This document shows positions 49,275-60,942 of a DNA stretch of 64,000 bases, one piece after another. The position numbers and the translations under genes are program-made. The DNA is taken from positions 248,001 through 312,000 of the forward strand of contig JAQGEQ010000351.1 in NCBI GenBank assembly GCA_034620365.1. Reading direction: 5' to 3'. Origin of the DNA: Pegea sp. RAD2-039. Taxonomy: Eukaryota; Chordata; Thaliacea; Salpida; Salpidae. The notes below the pieces were generated by a model. It did not search any database. It had not been told where the DNA came from and was given only the letters and a program-made list of their open reading frames with translations. Numbering within the stretch: position 1 is the first letter of the stretch; each line of letters opens with the position of its first letter.

Positions 49275-50690
49275 ATTTGTGCATGATGCATGCTTTTAAG
49301 TTTAATACCCGTACTTTGTAATAGTATTGTTAATAAAACATATCAAAATAATTTGATAAGTCCATCTTTTCAGCTTTGTAATAAAAATCAAAACAAAATA
49401 CTCTTACAGTAATTTAGTTTGAGTTGAGGAAGTTTTTAAGCATACTGCAAGATTGTTTTAAATTTTATCGAGTCTCTATAAAGTAATTAATAGTAATTAT
49501 TATTTTTTATTGATCCAAATAAAGCTACTTAGAATTTAGTTAGAATTATTCCTTTCTAGCTGATATAAATCAAACAAAATTTGAGATGATATAAAGTCTG
49601 AAAGTTGTGTTTGGTAAAAGCTTACTTTAACAAGCTATTTTTTTTAGATACTCATTTTCTGCTTGTAATCGAAATAATTTTTTTGTTAAAAAAATTTATA
49701 TTACAAAAATAGTTAAAGAGTAGTAAAAGCAGATTTTTAATCAGCAAAATTTTTTACAATATTTGTTATTCATTTAAGCAACTTTTTTTATCGTTTTTAT
49801 TCTGAAAATTGGGCCAAAACCTTTACTGCCCGTTATTTTCGATATTATTTTATGAAATGTGTTTTAGTATCTGTAGACTAAGATGATTAAAACTGCGTTT
49901 AGGTACGCGCCAAATGTTTTCTTTTTTATTTAAATACCTAATTATTTTTGATAATTAAATAGAAATTTATTTCTTGTAACGTTCTATTTTAAAAGCTTTT
50001 GTATAAAAATCTTATAAATTTGTTTTAGTTGTAGAAAAAACTCTCTTAGCTTAACTTAAATGATATTTTAGAATTAGCTTATATTAGTCATGGCAAAATA
50101 TGACATTTTGTTAAAAATTCTTTTATTTATTTTGTAAATACTTTACAGTAATAGATAACTTTTTAAGTATTATGTGGAGAACCATCTAATATATTCATTT
50201 TATAGTGTTGTAACTTATGATGAGAAATTTATTTTTATACTTTTACTTTTTGATTTTCTCTACAGATTTTTTATATTTTACAACTTATCTTAAGTTAATT
50301 AAACAAACTAAAATTTTATTTTGACAATTTTTGAAATTATATTTTTAATGAATTAAGAAATAACTTTGACTGTCTTAAACAAAAATAATAAATTTATTTT
50401 AATAAAGCTGATGTTTTTCAAACAGTAATATATTAAAATGTCATTAAATTTATATTCTTAATTTTTATGTAATTTTACCATAATTTCTACAACTGTCAAC
50501 CCAATCTATAAAATAATATTTGAAATAAACTTATCAATCATTTATCAATATGTTTAGTTGAAAGTTTTATTAGTATATTTATGAATTTATTCTTATTACT
50601 CTAACTATAAGATGATATTTTATAAAGTTGTGAATTGTTTCAAACACACAATTTTATAAATGTTTTGAGTTTCTAAATAATTAATTAAAT
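49275..50690. other. AT-rich intergenic, no gene recognised
   Basis: Between the repeat-protein gene and the C11orf98-like gene, same strand. No supported feature. Confidence 0.4.
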
Positions 50691-50718
50691 ATTTTACAGG
50701 TATATATCAATTTGAATC

Positions 50719-51066
50719 ATGGTTTCAAGTACTATTAATAGACCAAAGCATGCTATATACAAAAACCTTGCTAAGTTTGCTCGTTTGCAAAGACGTCGTA
50801 GAAAATTAAATGACAAAAAGAAAGTTTATCAGTTTGTTGATGCTGAAATAATACCGGCCTCGATGCTTCGTAAGCATCAAAAGAACCCAAACACCAACAT
50901 TGAGTTGTCTGGAAAAAAGAAACGAAAAATTCTGAATCAAATTAAAAGAGATCAAAATGCTAAACTAAGAAAGCAGAATGAAGTGAAGGATCAAATGGAG
51001 GTTGAGGTTGGAAGTAAGATAAAAAAGGAAAAGAAAGAGAAGGAAGATGCAATGGATGTTGAATAA
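50719..51066 (+). CDS. C11orf98-like small basic protein
   Basis: One exon, 115 residues. The N-terminal INRPKH motif, a very basic stretch (LQRRRRKLNDKKK), a central VDAEIIPASMLRKHQKN and the signature IELSGKKKRKILNQI match the vertebrate C11orf98 family (INRP, then NITLSGKKRRKLLQQI). The tail is Lys/Glu-rich and ends DAMDVE. The human protein is poorly characterised; a nuclear or nucleolar location is inferred from the basic runs. An acceptor-like ATTTTACAG lies 18 nt before the ATG. WDR33 starts only 118 bp after the stop, on the same strand, with no AATAAA between. Confidence 0.85.
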   Translation: MVSSTINRPKHAIYKNLAKFARLQRRRRKLNDKKKVYQFVDAEIIPASMLRKHQKNPNTNIELSGKKKRKILNQIKRDQNAKLRKQNEVKDQMEVEVGSKIKKEKKEKEDAMDVE

Positions 51067-51184
51067 CATTTGTGATAAAATCTTGTTGAACATTTCAGTT
51101 ATTATTTGATAACTTGTAAATTATTGTATTAATTTCTGTCATTTTTGTTCAGCTACTTTTATTTATATTAAATTTAATATTTTG

Positions 51185-54100
51185 ATGTCTTCTGTTTACC
51201 CAAATCCTGCTCAGAATAAAAATGTTGATCACCAAGCAGGTCATCAAAGATATCAAAGGTGAGTTTCTAAATTAGAAAGTATTTCATGATTTTTAATATA
51301 TTCCTTTTAGAAAAAGTTAGTAGTCTTGTATAGCAATTGAACAGCTTTTTCAGGGTTCTATTTGTTATTCTCATAAGTTTTAAATGAAGCTCTAATTGAA
51401 TTTAAATTATTTTTTGTTAGAAGGTATGACTTAGAATATTTTTATTGATAACTCTGATAAAGCTCCAAGTTTCCAACCATTTTTAGCTACAAACTCATAA
51501 ATTATCAGAAGACATGTAGATGTAGTATATGTGTTTGAATATTTATTGTTTCTAAATATATACTTGTAATCCTTTCATTTTATGAACTGAATTAGTAGTG
51601 GAGTCTTCTTTATTTTCTGCATTTTTCTTAAAAATTTCAAGCAATCCAAAGCATTTAGTTCTAATGACAATTGAGGATAATTTATTTTCAAATAAAGTTT
51701 GAGTAATTTTAGATCATTGACAGATATTTTCCTCACTTTATTTCTTCCATTTTTACAAGTTATTCAGTCTGTAATTTCATGTTTAGTTGTTGATTAGATG
51801 TAGTTCTTCAAATACTTTGAGATTAAAATTTTGTAATTCAAGAAATTAATAGAAAAGTTAGGTTATTTATGAGCCGAATTGTAGTTAGAGAAAGGTTAGT
51901 TGGTTGATTAGTAAAATTCAGTGTTATGCTTGTTGGTGGCAAGTCTTGTAACAGCTTGTTTTGTAACCTATTCCTGCAATTACTGAAACTTGCCAGATTG
52001 GATTTATTTTGTGCACATAAATGAAAAAAACTAGTAACAGATCTTGAGTTGATCCATGTCTGAAACAGATGTAGCCACTAGCATCTTCTCATAACTTCTA
52101 ATTCTTTCAGAGCTTATCAACCTTATGTCTTTCAACCAAACTTTCTCAAACAACAAATTCGTCAACGAGATTTAGAAAAAGCTGCCCGCTTGTCTAACAA
52201 TTTGAATGAAGATGGGGGACTTCAAACGGTTTTTGGAAATCAAGCTACGATAGATGAATCACAGAAGAAGAAATCGGGTCGTAAAGTGATTGATTGGACT
52301 TCATCTTGTGTTCTTTACCTCCAAGTTGGTTGAATTTTCAGAAGATTTTCATTTCTGAAATTATTTCATCTGTTGTAGAAACGACGCTTCAATCGAAGTT
52401 GTATCGACACTCATCATCTCATACCAGATCCTTCTTACTCTTTAGAGATGCAATCAACAATGGGGTACAAGCATTGCCCTGTTTCTAGCGTCGCTACTAA
52501 ATTTGTAAGAAGTGCCACAAATAAAATGAAATGTCCTGTCTACAAGGTGACCTACAAATTCTTTTTCTTTTATTTTTGTGAAATGTTTTTGAAATATAAC
52601 AAACTAGTAAATCAACTCTTCGATTAAATAGAAAAACATCTGCAGATTGTTCTGATTTTTCATAGAAATTTTGCTTGATTGAATTTTGAGGAGGTTTTTG
52701 TCATTTTGTTCTTAAATTATGGAATAAAATGAATTATTTTAGAATGTAGTTTGTTTCTTAATTTTGATGTAAAAATAAAAACCTTAGAAATTAACATTTG
52801 CTTTCTTAAGATCTGTTAACTCTTAAAACAGCTAAAACCAAAAGTTCAGTGATTAAGTATAAATGTTTCAAAATGTTTGTTGGTTAGTTTTATTTCTATT
52901 TTAAACTTTTTAACAAATTTAGTTTGATTTAATATTTCGACCTGAAAACCATAAACTAGAACTGAACGCTAAAGTTGATTCAAAAAAAGTGATGGTAAAT
53001 CTTCGCAGGAAGCTGATAGTTAAACATTTTGAAGACAATTTCACCAAAATCTATCCCCACCTCAATTTATTCGATTTTCTACAAATATTTCGAAAATTTG
53101 ATTTCTTTTGATATTTCACAAATGAATTTTTTTGATTCTCAATCAAACTGAAAAAGAATTTTTTATCTCAAAATCCAAAAACACTTTAAAAACCCCCTAA
53201 AAGTTGTCCATGTCACGTGACCTCTTTGCTTGCTTTTCATAGGTTGTTTGGACTCCAGATGGTCGCCGATTAGTGACCGGGTCAGCAAGTGGTGAGTTCA
53301 CTCTTTGGAATGGAACAGTTTTCAACTTCGAAACTATCTTACAAGTGAGTCCTCACTAGTCCACCAACTAAATTAAGGACGAGACACTGTCCCAGGCCCA
53401 CGATTCACCAGTACGAGCGATGAGCTGGTCACGAAACGACGCGTGGTTGATAACCGGGGACAACCACGGCTACATCAAATACTGGCAATTAAATATGAAC
53501 AATGTCAAAATGTACCAAGCCCACAAAGACCAGGCTTGCCGGTCAGTGTGGTAAGTGTCCCCCATTTAATTAAGGTTTAGACCCTTAAACAAACTTTCAA
53601 AGCTTCGGACCAACCGACAACAAGTTTGCAACGGCCAGTGACGATGGTACAGTCCGTATCTGGGACTTCCATAGCTGCGTGGAGGAGAATATCCTCCGAG
53701 GACACGGGGCTGATGTCAAGCAAGTTGATTGGCACCCTCATAAAAGTCTGGTCGCTTCTGCTAGTAAGGATCTACAAACTCCTGTCAAGTTATGGGATCC
53801 TAAATCTGGCCAAAGCTTATGTACAATGTGAGTCGCGTGTTTGTGATGACGTCATTGTACTGACGGAGTGACGTCAGACACGCACACAAGGGAACAGTGA
53901 TGGATGTGAAGTGGAATCGAAACGGGAATTGTTTCCTGACGGCGTCACGTGATCACCTCATCAAATTGTACGATATTCGAAATTTGAAGAAAGAGCAACA
54001 AGTGTTTCGAGGTCATCGAAAAGAAGCGTTCACTGTTGCCTGGCACCCAATTCATGAAGACCTGTTTGCTAGTGGTGGGTCCGAGGGTTCTATCATCTTC

Positions 54101-55383
54101 TGGCAAATCGGGTAAGTGATGACGTCATAAACGCTATAAGTTTTGGACCCTTGTTTATACGGCAGTGAAGATAAAGATGTAGGAAGCTTAGAAGGAGCTC
54201 ATGAGAGCCTGATTTGGAGCTTAGCGTGGCATCCATTGGGACATATTCTTGTTTCGGGTTCCAACGATCACAGCACTAAGTTCTGGACCAGGAATCGACC
54301 AGGGGACGCACCGCGCGAACGAAATAATCCCTCAACGTTATTTGAGGATGCTCCGATGATGACGTCAGAAGACACTACCGAAGATTCCTTTCTTATTCCA
54401 GGTGAGTCACGTGGCTGAAAATATAGTGGTGATGACGTCATTATGACGTAGGTATGGGCGACGCGGATGAAGCTGCTGCTGATGTAGCGCGACGTGAAGA
54501 GCAACGCGTGGAACAGATTGGAATCCCTGGGCTTGAATGGACTTATACGGATAAAAGTGAATTCGAACACAAGGTAGCGTATCGCGTAATCGCGTTTGTG
54601 ACGCTATTGCTTATACTGATGATGTAGATACTAATGCAGCAGCAAGAAAACTCGAAGAAAAAAATTCCATTCGCGCGTCCTGTACCGCGCGCGTTTGTGA
54701 ACGCCTGGGAATCGAAAAATGATATGCGTCGTAAAAGACGATCTTTATCCCCACCTCAAAGGACCCCAGAAATTGAAGATCGACGTGAAATTGCTTGCCC
54801 CGTGTTTGATGTGGATCTTCGGCGTCGAAACAGCGAAATGCATCGATTTGAGGGACATCCTCGTGAATTACCACCTCCGCCCTGCAGTCGTGAATTCTCA
54901 CCACAAGATGGTGCTCTACATCACAAACCACCGATGATGATGAACGAATCAAATCGCGCAGAGATGTCACATGACTTCCGCAGGGGTCCCCCACCTCCAT
55001 TTAACCCCGAACGTTTCCACGATCGACCCAGATTAGACTGGCCTCATTCACCCGGTCCCCAAATGCCCCCACATCATTTTGAACATCATCCTTTCGACCA
55101 CTTTGCCCCATTTGAAGGTCCTCATCTCGGTCCCCCGGATATCTCCGAACAATTCAACGATTCGGCCAACTTCCATCGCGATGCAGGTCACCAGGAACAA
55201 CCATGGCACTTCCAACGACCTCCACCACCCTTTCCCAATCGCCCTCATCTCGATGCCAGACCCCTACGTCATCCTAATGAAATGCGTCGGCTTCGCGCCC
55301 CGATGAGGGGACGCGGGATGCCGCGGTTTATGGGCGAGCGTATGCATATGAGACCACGGCCACCTCTAAGACCCAATTGGTGA
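51185..55383 (+). CDS. WDR33: WDR33, polyadenylation-signal-recognising CPSF subunit
   Basis: Ten exons (51185-51258, 52111-52324, 52379-52546, 53243-53344, 53396-53550, 53603-53827, 53878-54111, 54166-54401, 54452-54573, 54628-55383) give about 761 residues; the human protein is much longer. The N-terminal part is variable, then [16 protein letters not shown] and seven WD repeats follow. Recognisable blocks are [55 protein letters not shown] and [20 protein letters not shown]. Then [18 protein letters not shown] matches the segment after the propeller. The C-terminal tail is rich in Pro, His, Phe and Arg and lacks the long collagen-like Gly-Pro-Gln region of vertebrates. With CPSF30 it reads AAUAAA in pre-mRNA 3' ends in the nucleus. 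Five TGACGTCA copies lie in introns, one in an exon, plus one at the stop codon. Confidence 0.97.
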
Positions 55384-55446
55384 TGACGTCATCACACCTC
55401 TTTATTCATTGACATTTTATTAATAAGCGCCAAAATAATAACGTCA

Positions 55447-56823
55447 TCAGTCTTCAGTAAGATCATCATTAAAGTAGAGATGGATTCCAGGAGCCCATTG
55501 ATCTTCATCAATCGAAAGATCGAAAAACTGAGCATCCTCATCCTCGATTCCGTTGCCACTTAGTGTTTGTTCCATATTTAATATCCGGCCTTCAAATTTC
55601 CAAGTGTAACTGGTCGCGTGTCGATTGTACGTCAAATAACGTACCAGAATATCTTCCATCGTATCTTCGCTGCATACCTGCGAGTGATGGCGTCATCTTT
55701 TGTCCCTGATAACTTATCACTTTTCACCTCAATTTTATTCTCTTGTGATGTTAACGTGTTGATGATTCTAATTTTTCGAACTTTCTCACTCAAATAACCA
55801 ATGAGGTGTTTGCTGCCCTGCCACCAGGGGTCCTGGGCCTCTTCTCCAATCTCTGGGATGTCTAGAAATCTTCCATGTGGACAATAGTAGCATCTCAAAC
55901 CGCTTTTTGGGTCAATATGTTTACGGATCTGAAATAAAGACTAAAATATATTTCTCTTCATCTTTAACCTAGTTGATTTGATTCAGGGTTTCTAGATTCT
56001 GCAATTATGCAAATTAGCTTTTATAAAAATATGATACTTACATCTTTTGTGTTTAGATCAAACCAATGAGTAATATCTTTTCCAGCATTTGCAATTATCG
56101 GTCTCAAAAGAACATCACCTTAATCAGATATTATGTTAACTAAAAGCTTTAAAAAAGTTTTTCTAATTTATAAAATAAATTCAAACATCAGAAAAGTAGA
56201 ACTTAAAATTCAGATTTTTTATCAAAGTATAAATTTGACTGTCACTAATCTAACAATATTATCAGTTTTATAAAGTGTTATAAATTCAACTTAAAAATTT
56301 AAAATATTATTCATATCCTAAATTGATTTTGTTAAATTGATTCTTTAAAAAGCACTTTTATGTTTTTATTAGACTTTCATTAAATTATCAAAATAAATAT
56401 TAAATTTCAAAAAATAAAAGTTTACTTTAGTATTTAACTAGTATATGGCTTGGTAAATGGTGAATTAATTTAATAAATAAAAGATAATCTTATCATATGT
56501 TTGTTGAAAAGTTGTAAGAATAAACCATTTGATAGATAAATAAAAATGTACTTTTTTAAGATACACAAATTGTATGTTCCAAATGCATTAGTTAGTTCAT
56601 AAGAAGATGACAAATACCGAAGAAATATCTACTTATAAACAATTAAAGAGGAATTGACTAAATTAAGTATTTAGATAGCATTTGCAAATTAAAATAACAA
56701 TATTTTACCTGCATGAGTTTCACATAAATTAGTCAAATCGTAAACTCTACCCATATACGAGACCCAAATGTCATCTGCAGAACGGTGTAAACGAACTTCG
56801 TTAGGTGTAAAATATTTTGGCAT
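55447..56823 (-). CDS. CYB5D1: cytochrome b5 domain-containing protein 1
   Basis: Four minus-strand exons (56823-56709, 56118-56042, 55928-55728, 55677-55447) give about 207 residues; the human protein has 228. [20 protein letters not shown] and [13 protein letters not shown] start the cytochrome b5-like fold. The classical HPGG is replaced (ETHAGDVLL), as in other CYB5D1 proteins. [34 protein letters not shown] and [14 protein letters not shown] follow, and the end [13 protein letters not shown]...YFNDDLTED is diagnostic. CYB5D1 is an axonemal protein that modulates ciliary beating in response to redox state. Its stop lies 63 bp from the WDR33 stop (convergent, overlapping 3' ends). It diverges from enkurin across a 433-bp shared promoter. 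Intron 1 is 590 bp, unusually long for this window. Confidence 0.96.
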
Positions 56824-57128
56824 ATTTACAATTATATATAACTTTAAAAAAAACACAAAACTAAACAGAAAACATGAGTTGATATTAGTAGCCTACCAAA
56901 AAATGTTTTAGCTTTGGGAAAGCACCTTTTTGATGTTATGGAAACTGTCATTTATTTTTCAATAAATCTTTTAATGTATATTAGCATAATTTATATAAAA
57001 ATTAACCACCAGGCTTTTATTTAAATTTTTAGTTAGTTTTTATCTATTTGTATTTTAGTTAAAACATATGTATGTTTAAATTCTTACTCATAAAGTTGAT
57101 CACAATAACTGCTTTGAGACTATTTGTT

Positions 57129-57142
57129 GTTGTCATAACAAC
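57129..57142. promoter_or_regulatory. X-box (RFX/DAF-19-type site) between CYB5D1 and ENKUR
   Basis: GTTGTCATAACAAC fits the 14-base RFX consensus RYYNYYATRRNRAC at every position and is nearly palindromic. It lies 115 bp before the enkurin ATG and 306 bp from the CYB5D1 ATG, between two divergent ciliary genes. RFX factors activate ciliary genes in animals, so shared control is likely. Confidence 0.7.
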
Positions 57143-57256
57143 TAGTAAAGCTAAGCATAATAATAAAGTATACTGGAAAAGCTTAGTCCAAAAGTTGTAT
57201 CTCCATGAAGTAGATACTATAAGTGATAGCGAAATCAGTTTATAGTTAATTAAATT

Positions 57257-58021
57257 ATGGATGCAGGAATTGAAAGTGTATATAATTTAATTCCTCAGGA
57301 GTATATTAAGCCTAGAAAAGAACCGCGCCATGAGTCAAAGTTTAAGTCAACAGTAAAATTAGAATTAAAAGAAGGTCGACATGAAAAGAAAACTTTAGGT
57401 CCTGCTAAACTTTCTCCAGAAAGTCCTGAAAAATATTTGAAAAAGCGAACTGGAGCCCCATCATTACCTGATGCTAAAAAGTTTACATACCCAGATCAAT
57501 GTAGAAAACCAAGAGTTCCCAAACATTGCGAAAAGCCAATACTAGGATTACAAAGTAAAAAGAATTTTATTAACACTAATGCTGTGGAGAATATTATGTC
57601 TGTTCCTAAAAAACCTGTTCCCAAATTCGTTGATACTCGTGGAGGTCAAACAAATTTACTTGAGCCTTCAGGATTGGTTCCTAAGTATTTAAAAAAGCCA
57701 GAATTTGGTTTAGTACCACAGTACATTCAACAAAGAAATGCTGAAGTTAAGCAAGCACAAAAGGAGTATGATGATTATGTTCGTGAGAGAATGAAGCAAG
57801 GAGCTATGCAGGAGTTAAGCGAAGAAGAAAGAAAAGATATCATCGATGGCTTGAAAAGAAACTGGGAAGAACTTCATCATCAATATCAGAATCTTTCAGT
57901 GGTTACAGACACTGTTACCAAGCGTTATCGAAAAGAAAGATTGGAATCTGAAATGAAACAATTAGAACGCGATATTGATTTGATGGAACGCCATAAAGTT
58001 ATTTATATAAGTAATTATTAA
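57257..58021 (+). CDS. ENKUR: enkurin
   Basis: Intronless, 254 residues; the human protein has 256. ESVYNLIPQEY at the N-terminus is the family signature. Pro-rich motifs in the middle (KKPVPKFVDTRGG, GLVPKYLKKPEFGLVPQYI) are the proposed SH3 and calmodulin/TRP-binding region. The C-terminal enkurin domain is helical: SEEERKDIIDGLKRNWEEL, HHQYQNLSVVTDT, KERLESEMKQLERDIDLM. Enkurin is a microtubule inner protein of motile cilia and an adaptor for TRPC channels in sperm. The vertebrate gene is multi-exonic, so the lack of introns is notable; it may be intron loss or retroposition. AATAAA motifs follow near 58209. Confidence 0.96.
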   Translation: MDAGIESVYNLIPQEYIKPRKEPRHESKFKSTVKLELKEGRHEKKTLGPAKLSPESPEKYLKKRTGAPSLPDAKKFTYPDQCRKPRVPKHCEKPILGLQSKKNFINTNAVENIMSVPKKPVPKFVDTRGGQTNLLEPSGLVPKYLKKPEFGLVPQYIQQRNAEVKQAQKEYDDYVRERMKQGAMQELSEEERKDIIDGLKRNWEELHHQYQNLSVVTDTVTKRYRKERLESEMKQLERDIDLMERHKVIYISNY

Positions 58022-58224
58022 AAGACTTATTCAGATGGTTTAAAGTACAATTATAAATCTGTCTTCATCACAGCTTTTGTGTACTTAAAAAAGTTTTGTT
58101 TTCCCCTTAAGTTTGACTTATATAAAACCTCTCTTCAAATACTTGTGTATAAACTTATTATTTAGCTTGTCACTACTTATATCAAAGTTTATACCAAATA
58201 GATATATTAAATAAAACATTAAAT

Positions 58225-58935
58225 AAAAAGGTATTTTTAAAATAAAATTGTTCTCCACGAATGGTATATATTTTTATTGTTTTTATGCTATTTTAAGTTT
58301 TTCAAGATAAATCTGTTAAAATTGTATCATTATTATGGGAAATTTTATTGGTGTTTTTGAAAAACCTAATGGTGAAAACATAGTGATAAGTTCTGTTCTT
58401 GTATTTTTTATCAAATATTCATCTTTAAAAACTTTAGTTTTTATGCTGGATCAAATAAATTTAATTTCAAAATTATATCAGTGTGGCATGATTTTACTAA
58501 ATATATCAGTTGTATTTATCTGATTTAATTCTTTTTAAGTATATTTAAAATAATAAACTATTTTTCATTTCCATAAAAGCTATTTAAATATAGGACATTT
58601 AGTACTATCTTCCATTTTTGTGCAAAAAATGGTTTGGATTTTATATAATTTAGAAAATTAAGATTTTTCAAAAGTTAGAAATAATTCCATTTTAAACTTT
58701 TTTATGAACATTAAGAAACAAAAAAAGTAATCTTTTAAATTGAGCTGATGATAACAAATCTTAAATGTGAAAGAATTTAAATCTTCAAACTTGAAGTATT
58801 TTACCAAAAGCAAATCATTTTCTAAACTAAAATAAGTTTTGAAAAATATTCATAGTTTTTAGCTACTTAAACTATTCAGTAAAATAATTTCATTTTATCG
58901 AAATCAATTTTGTAAAAGATTTTTGTTATCTTTAA
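58225..58935. other. AT-rich spacer, no gene recognised
   Basis: The open frame at 58335-58523 is hydrophobic and AT-biased and has no support. No other feature is seen. Confidence 0.4.
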
Positions 58936-58939
58936 ATAC

Positions 58940-59267
58940 AATTGAACTTTTATCATAAAGTTGCTGGTATCATTATAACTGCCTACTTAAGCCAAGCACG
59001 ACCATACTTGGTGTGCAGCAGGAAAGTTTATTTTCCTTCGAAATTAGATGTTTATATCATTAAAAACAACTTTATCAATATTTCAAGTTACATATTAAAT
59101 CAATGTGTTCTTAAGGTACAGATTTAAAAAACAAACCTTGGGTCGATTTAGAAACTTTATATAAAGCTTTTTCGAATGATAATAAAACAAGATTAGTAGG
59201 TAAGGGTACTGATGATCCTTATATAGTAAAGGAAAAATTTATTTCATTTATTCAGCGCTTGCTTTAA
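58940..59267 (+). other. orphan coding-like stretch with a frame break
   Basis: The frame at 58942-59127 reads ITAYLSQARPYLVCSRKVYF and PSKLDVYIIKNN. It shifts at about 59115 into DLKNKPWVDLETLYKAFSND and KGTDDPYIVKEKFISFIQRL, then a stop at 59265-59267. The second half is clearly protein-like. One missing base joins them; alternatively a TACAG acceptor at 59113-59117 starts the second part. The product is not recognised. Confidence 0.35.
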
Positions 59268-59383
59268 GAAATTTCTTAATTTGTAGCTGTAGAATCATCA
59301 TTTTCGTAAAATATTTATTATGATTAATTACAATTAAGTTTTGTCAATAAAACAGCTTCATTTTGAAATTTTGCCAACAAAGC

Positions 59384-59545
59384 CTACAAAAAACTTTCAT
59401 TTGAAGCAGATTTTGCACTTGGTGGTCTAGGGCAGCTAGGAGTAGAGTGTTTACTTTGATGGTGGCAAACGTACCTCAAAAAATTTGAAATCCTTTGTAT
59501 ATTACCACCTGAAACTAATATTTTAAATCTGGAAATAAATGCGTT
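59384..59545 (-). other. coding-like minus-strand patch
   Basis: After an acceptor-like ATTTATTTCCAG a frame reads FKILVSGGNIQRISNFLRYV and continues HHQSKHSTPSCPRPPSAKSA to a stop at 59384. A GT donor could end it at 59478. Not recognised. Confidence 0.3.
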
Positions 59546-59624
59546 CTTGTTAGAGCACTGAACACAATTTTTCAATTGGTTTATTGTGTGGGTAGATATA
59601 ATTTTTTTGATGTAAACCTTACAG

Positions 59625-59683
59625 GTGGCGAAATTTAAACGATGGATTAGAAGAGAAACGGTGAAGCTTATGGCTTTTAATGT
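59625..59683 (+). other. possible internal exon
   Basis: Between a TTACAG acceptor and a GT donor the plus strand reads VAKFKRWIRRETVKLMAFN. This is basic and protein-like, without recognised neighbours. It could connect to the stretch at 58940 or 60219. Confidence 0.3.
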
Positions 59684-60218
59684 AGTTTGTAATATTCGAT
59701 TTTTTTTCTAATGAAAACCAACAATTTTTTCTAATTGCTTGAACCACTTATTTTGAACTTTAAAATTATTAAAAACTTAAAAGAAAGAAATCATTAAAAA
59801 ATAAAGTTTATAAAATGTAACCATCGCTTAAGACCTTGAGGTAAAAAACTTAAAAAATAACAAAAACTTTTATAAACTTAATTTGATTAAATAAGTTTTT
59901 ATGTGAAGACAACTTAGTCATTTATTAAAAACTTTTTCAATAGATGATAAATATATAAAGAACTTTTCTAAACAAGCAATTTGATGCTTAATATATTTTT
60001 AAAAGTATTCAGAAAATCAATAAATTAGTGTTTGTGATTAACAAAAAAGTTTAATTAAACGTTCACAGTAGAGCTAACGCTACCAAAAGTGGTTTTTATC
60101 ATAAAGTAATTTGGTAAAAAGCGAAGATTTCATCAGCAAATAAAAACAGCTGATACTAGCATTTCCTTCTTGCCTACACTGAAGTAAAATTTATCATTTC
60201 AAAGAAACATTTCATTAA

Positions 60219-60372
60219 ATGGACAATTTTGAACAGACTGACGCAATCTTTGCCAGTCGTAATCAGATGAAATTGAGAAGGAAAGATTACAAGAAAATAT
60301 TGAGTTGATGAAAGCATTTGAAGATACAATTGTTAGTAGATTAAACCCGGAAATATTATCACTTGCTCTTTA
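60219..60372 (+). other. short coding-like stretch with a one-base frame break
   Basis: ATG at 60219 reads MDNFEQTDAIFASRN. After a break at about 60262 the next frame reads DEIEKERLQENIELMKAFED, then TIVSRLNPEILSLAL and a stop at 60370-60372. One missing base joins them into about 51 residues. The second half looks like a helical C-terminus. Not recognised. Confidence 0.35.
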
Positions 60373-60699
60373 ATTGCTTTTGCCTGATATTTAGATATGT
60401 TAAAGTCATAAGCTGAAACTATTTGGAAAAAGAATTTAAACAAATAAAAACTAGAATCGATCGATTTGGCTTATTCGACTGACTGTTATAATTTTACTTA
60501 ATTTAGCTGACTGCTTGTAATAGAATTCAATTAAACCAGTGGCAAAAAGAACTTTACTGAAAAACTCTTCTATTTTCATCAAAACTTTTCAAAGTAATAT
60601 TTTTCATAACATTTAATTTTATTATAACATAAACAAAAGACAACAATAAAGAACTTCTGTTGGGAAATTGTAGGTGAAGAAAGTTGTTGTGTGGAGTTA

Positions 60700-60942
60700 T
60701 CAAAGGTAACACAGAAGTTGTTGTTTATACAAGCAGTAATCAGAGCATGCATCAGACATTGCCAATTCCAATTTCATACCAATAGTGTCGTGATGAAGAT
60801 GGGATATTGGAAGTGACCAAGAAAAGCTTCCAACATGTCGCATGCGTTCAACTGGAAATGCTGGTGTGTATAGCAGTAAAAAAAGTCCTTCTATACTTTT
60901 GAGAAAAATTAAAAATGAAGAAAATATTTGCAGAAAGTTCAC
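60700..60942 (-). CDS. small secreted protein, 80 residues
   Basis: An intact ORF begins with a plausible signal peptide (MNFLQIFSSFLIFLKSIEG). The mature part contains PAFPVERMRHVGSFSW and ends MSDACSDYCLYKQQLLCYL with three Cys. Base composition is more protein-like than the surrounding DNA. It lies about 500 bp past the synaptobrevin stop on the same strand, so it could instead be 3' UTR. The Cys spacing faintly recalls an insulin A chain, but the B-chain cysteines are absent. Identity is unknown; it could be a secreted peptide precursor. Confidence 0.4.
   Translation of the reverse strand: MNFLQIFSSFLIFLKSIEGLFLLLYTPAFPVERMRHVGSFSWSLPISHLHHDTIGMKLELAMSDACSDYCLYKQQLLCYL

Noticed and set aside
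54611-55000. ORFs opposite WDR33
   Set aside because: Shadows of the Pro/His-rich WDR33 tail.
60700-60942. insulin-like peptide
   Set aside because: The C-x3-C-x7-C end is suggestive, but the Cys pair and the B-chain cysteines are absent.
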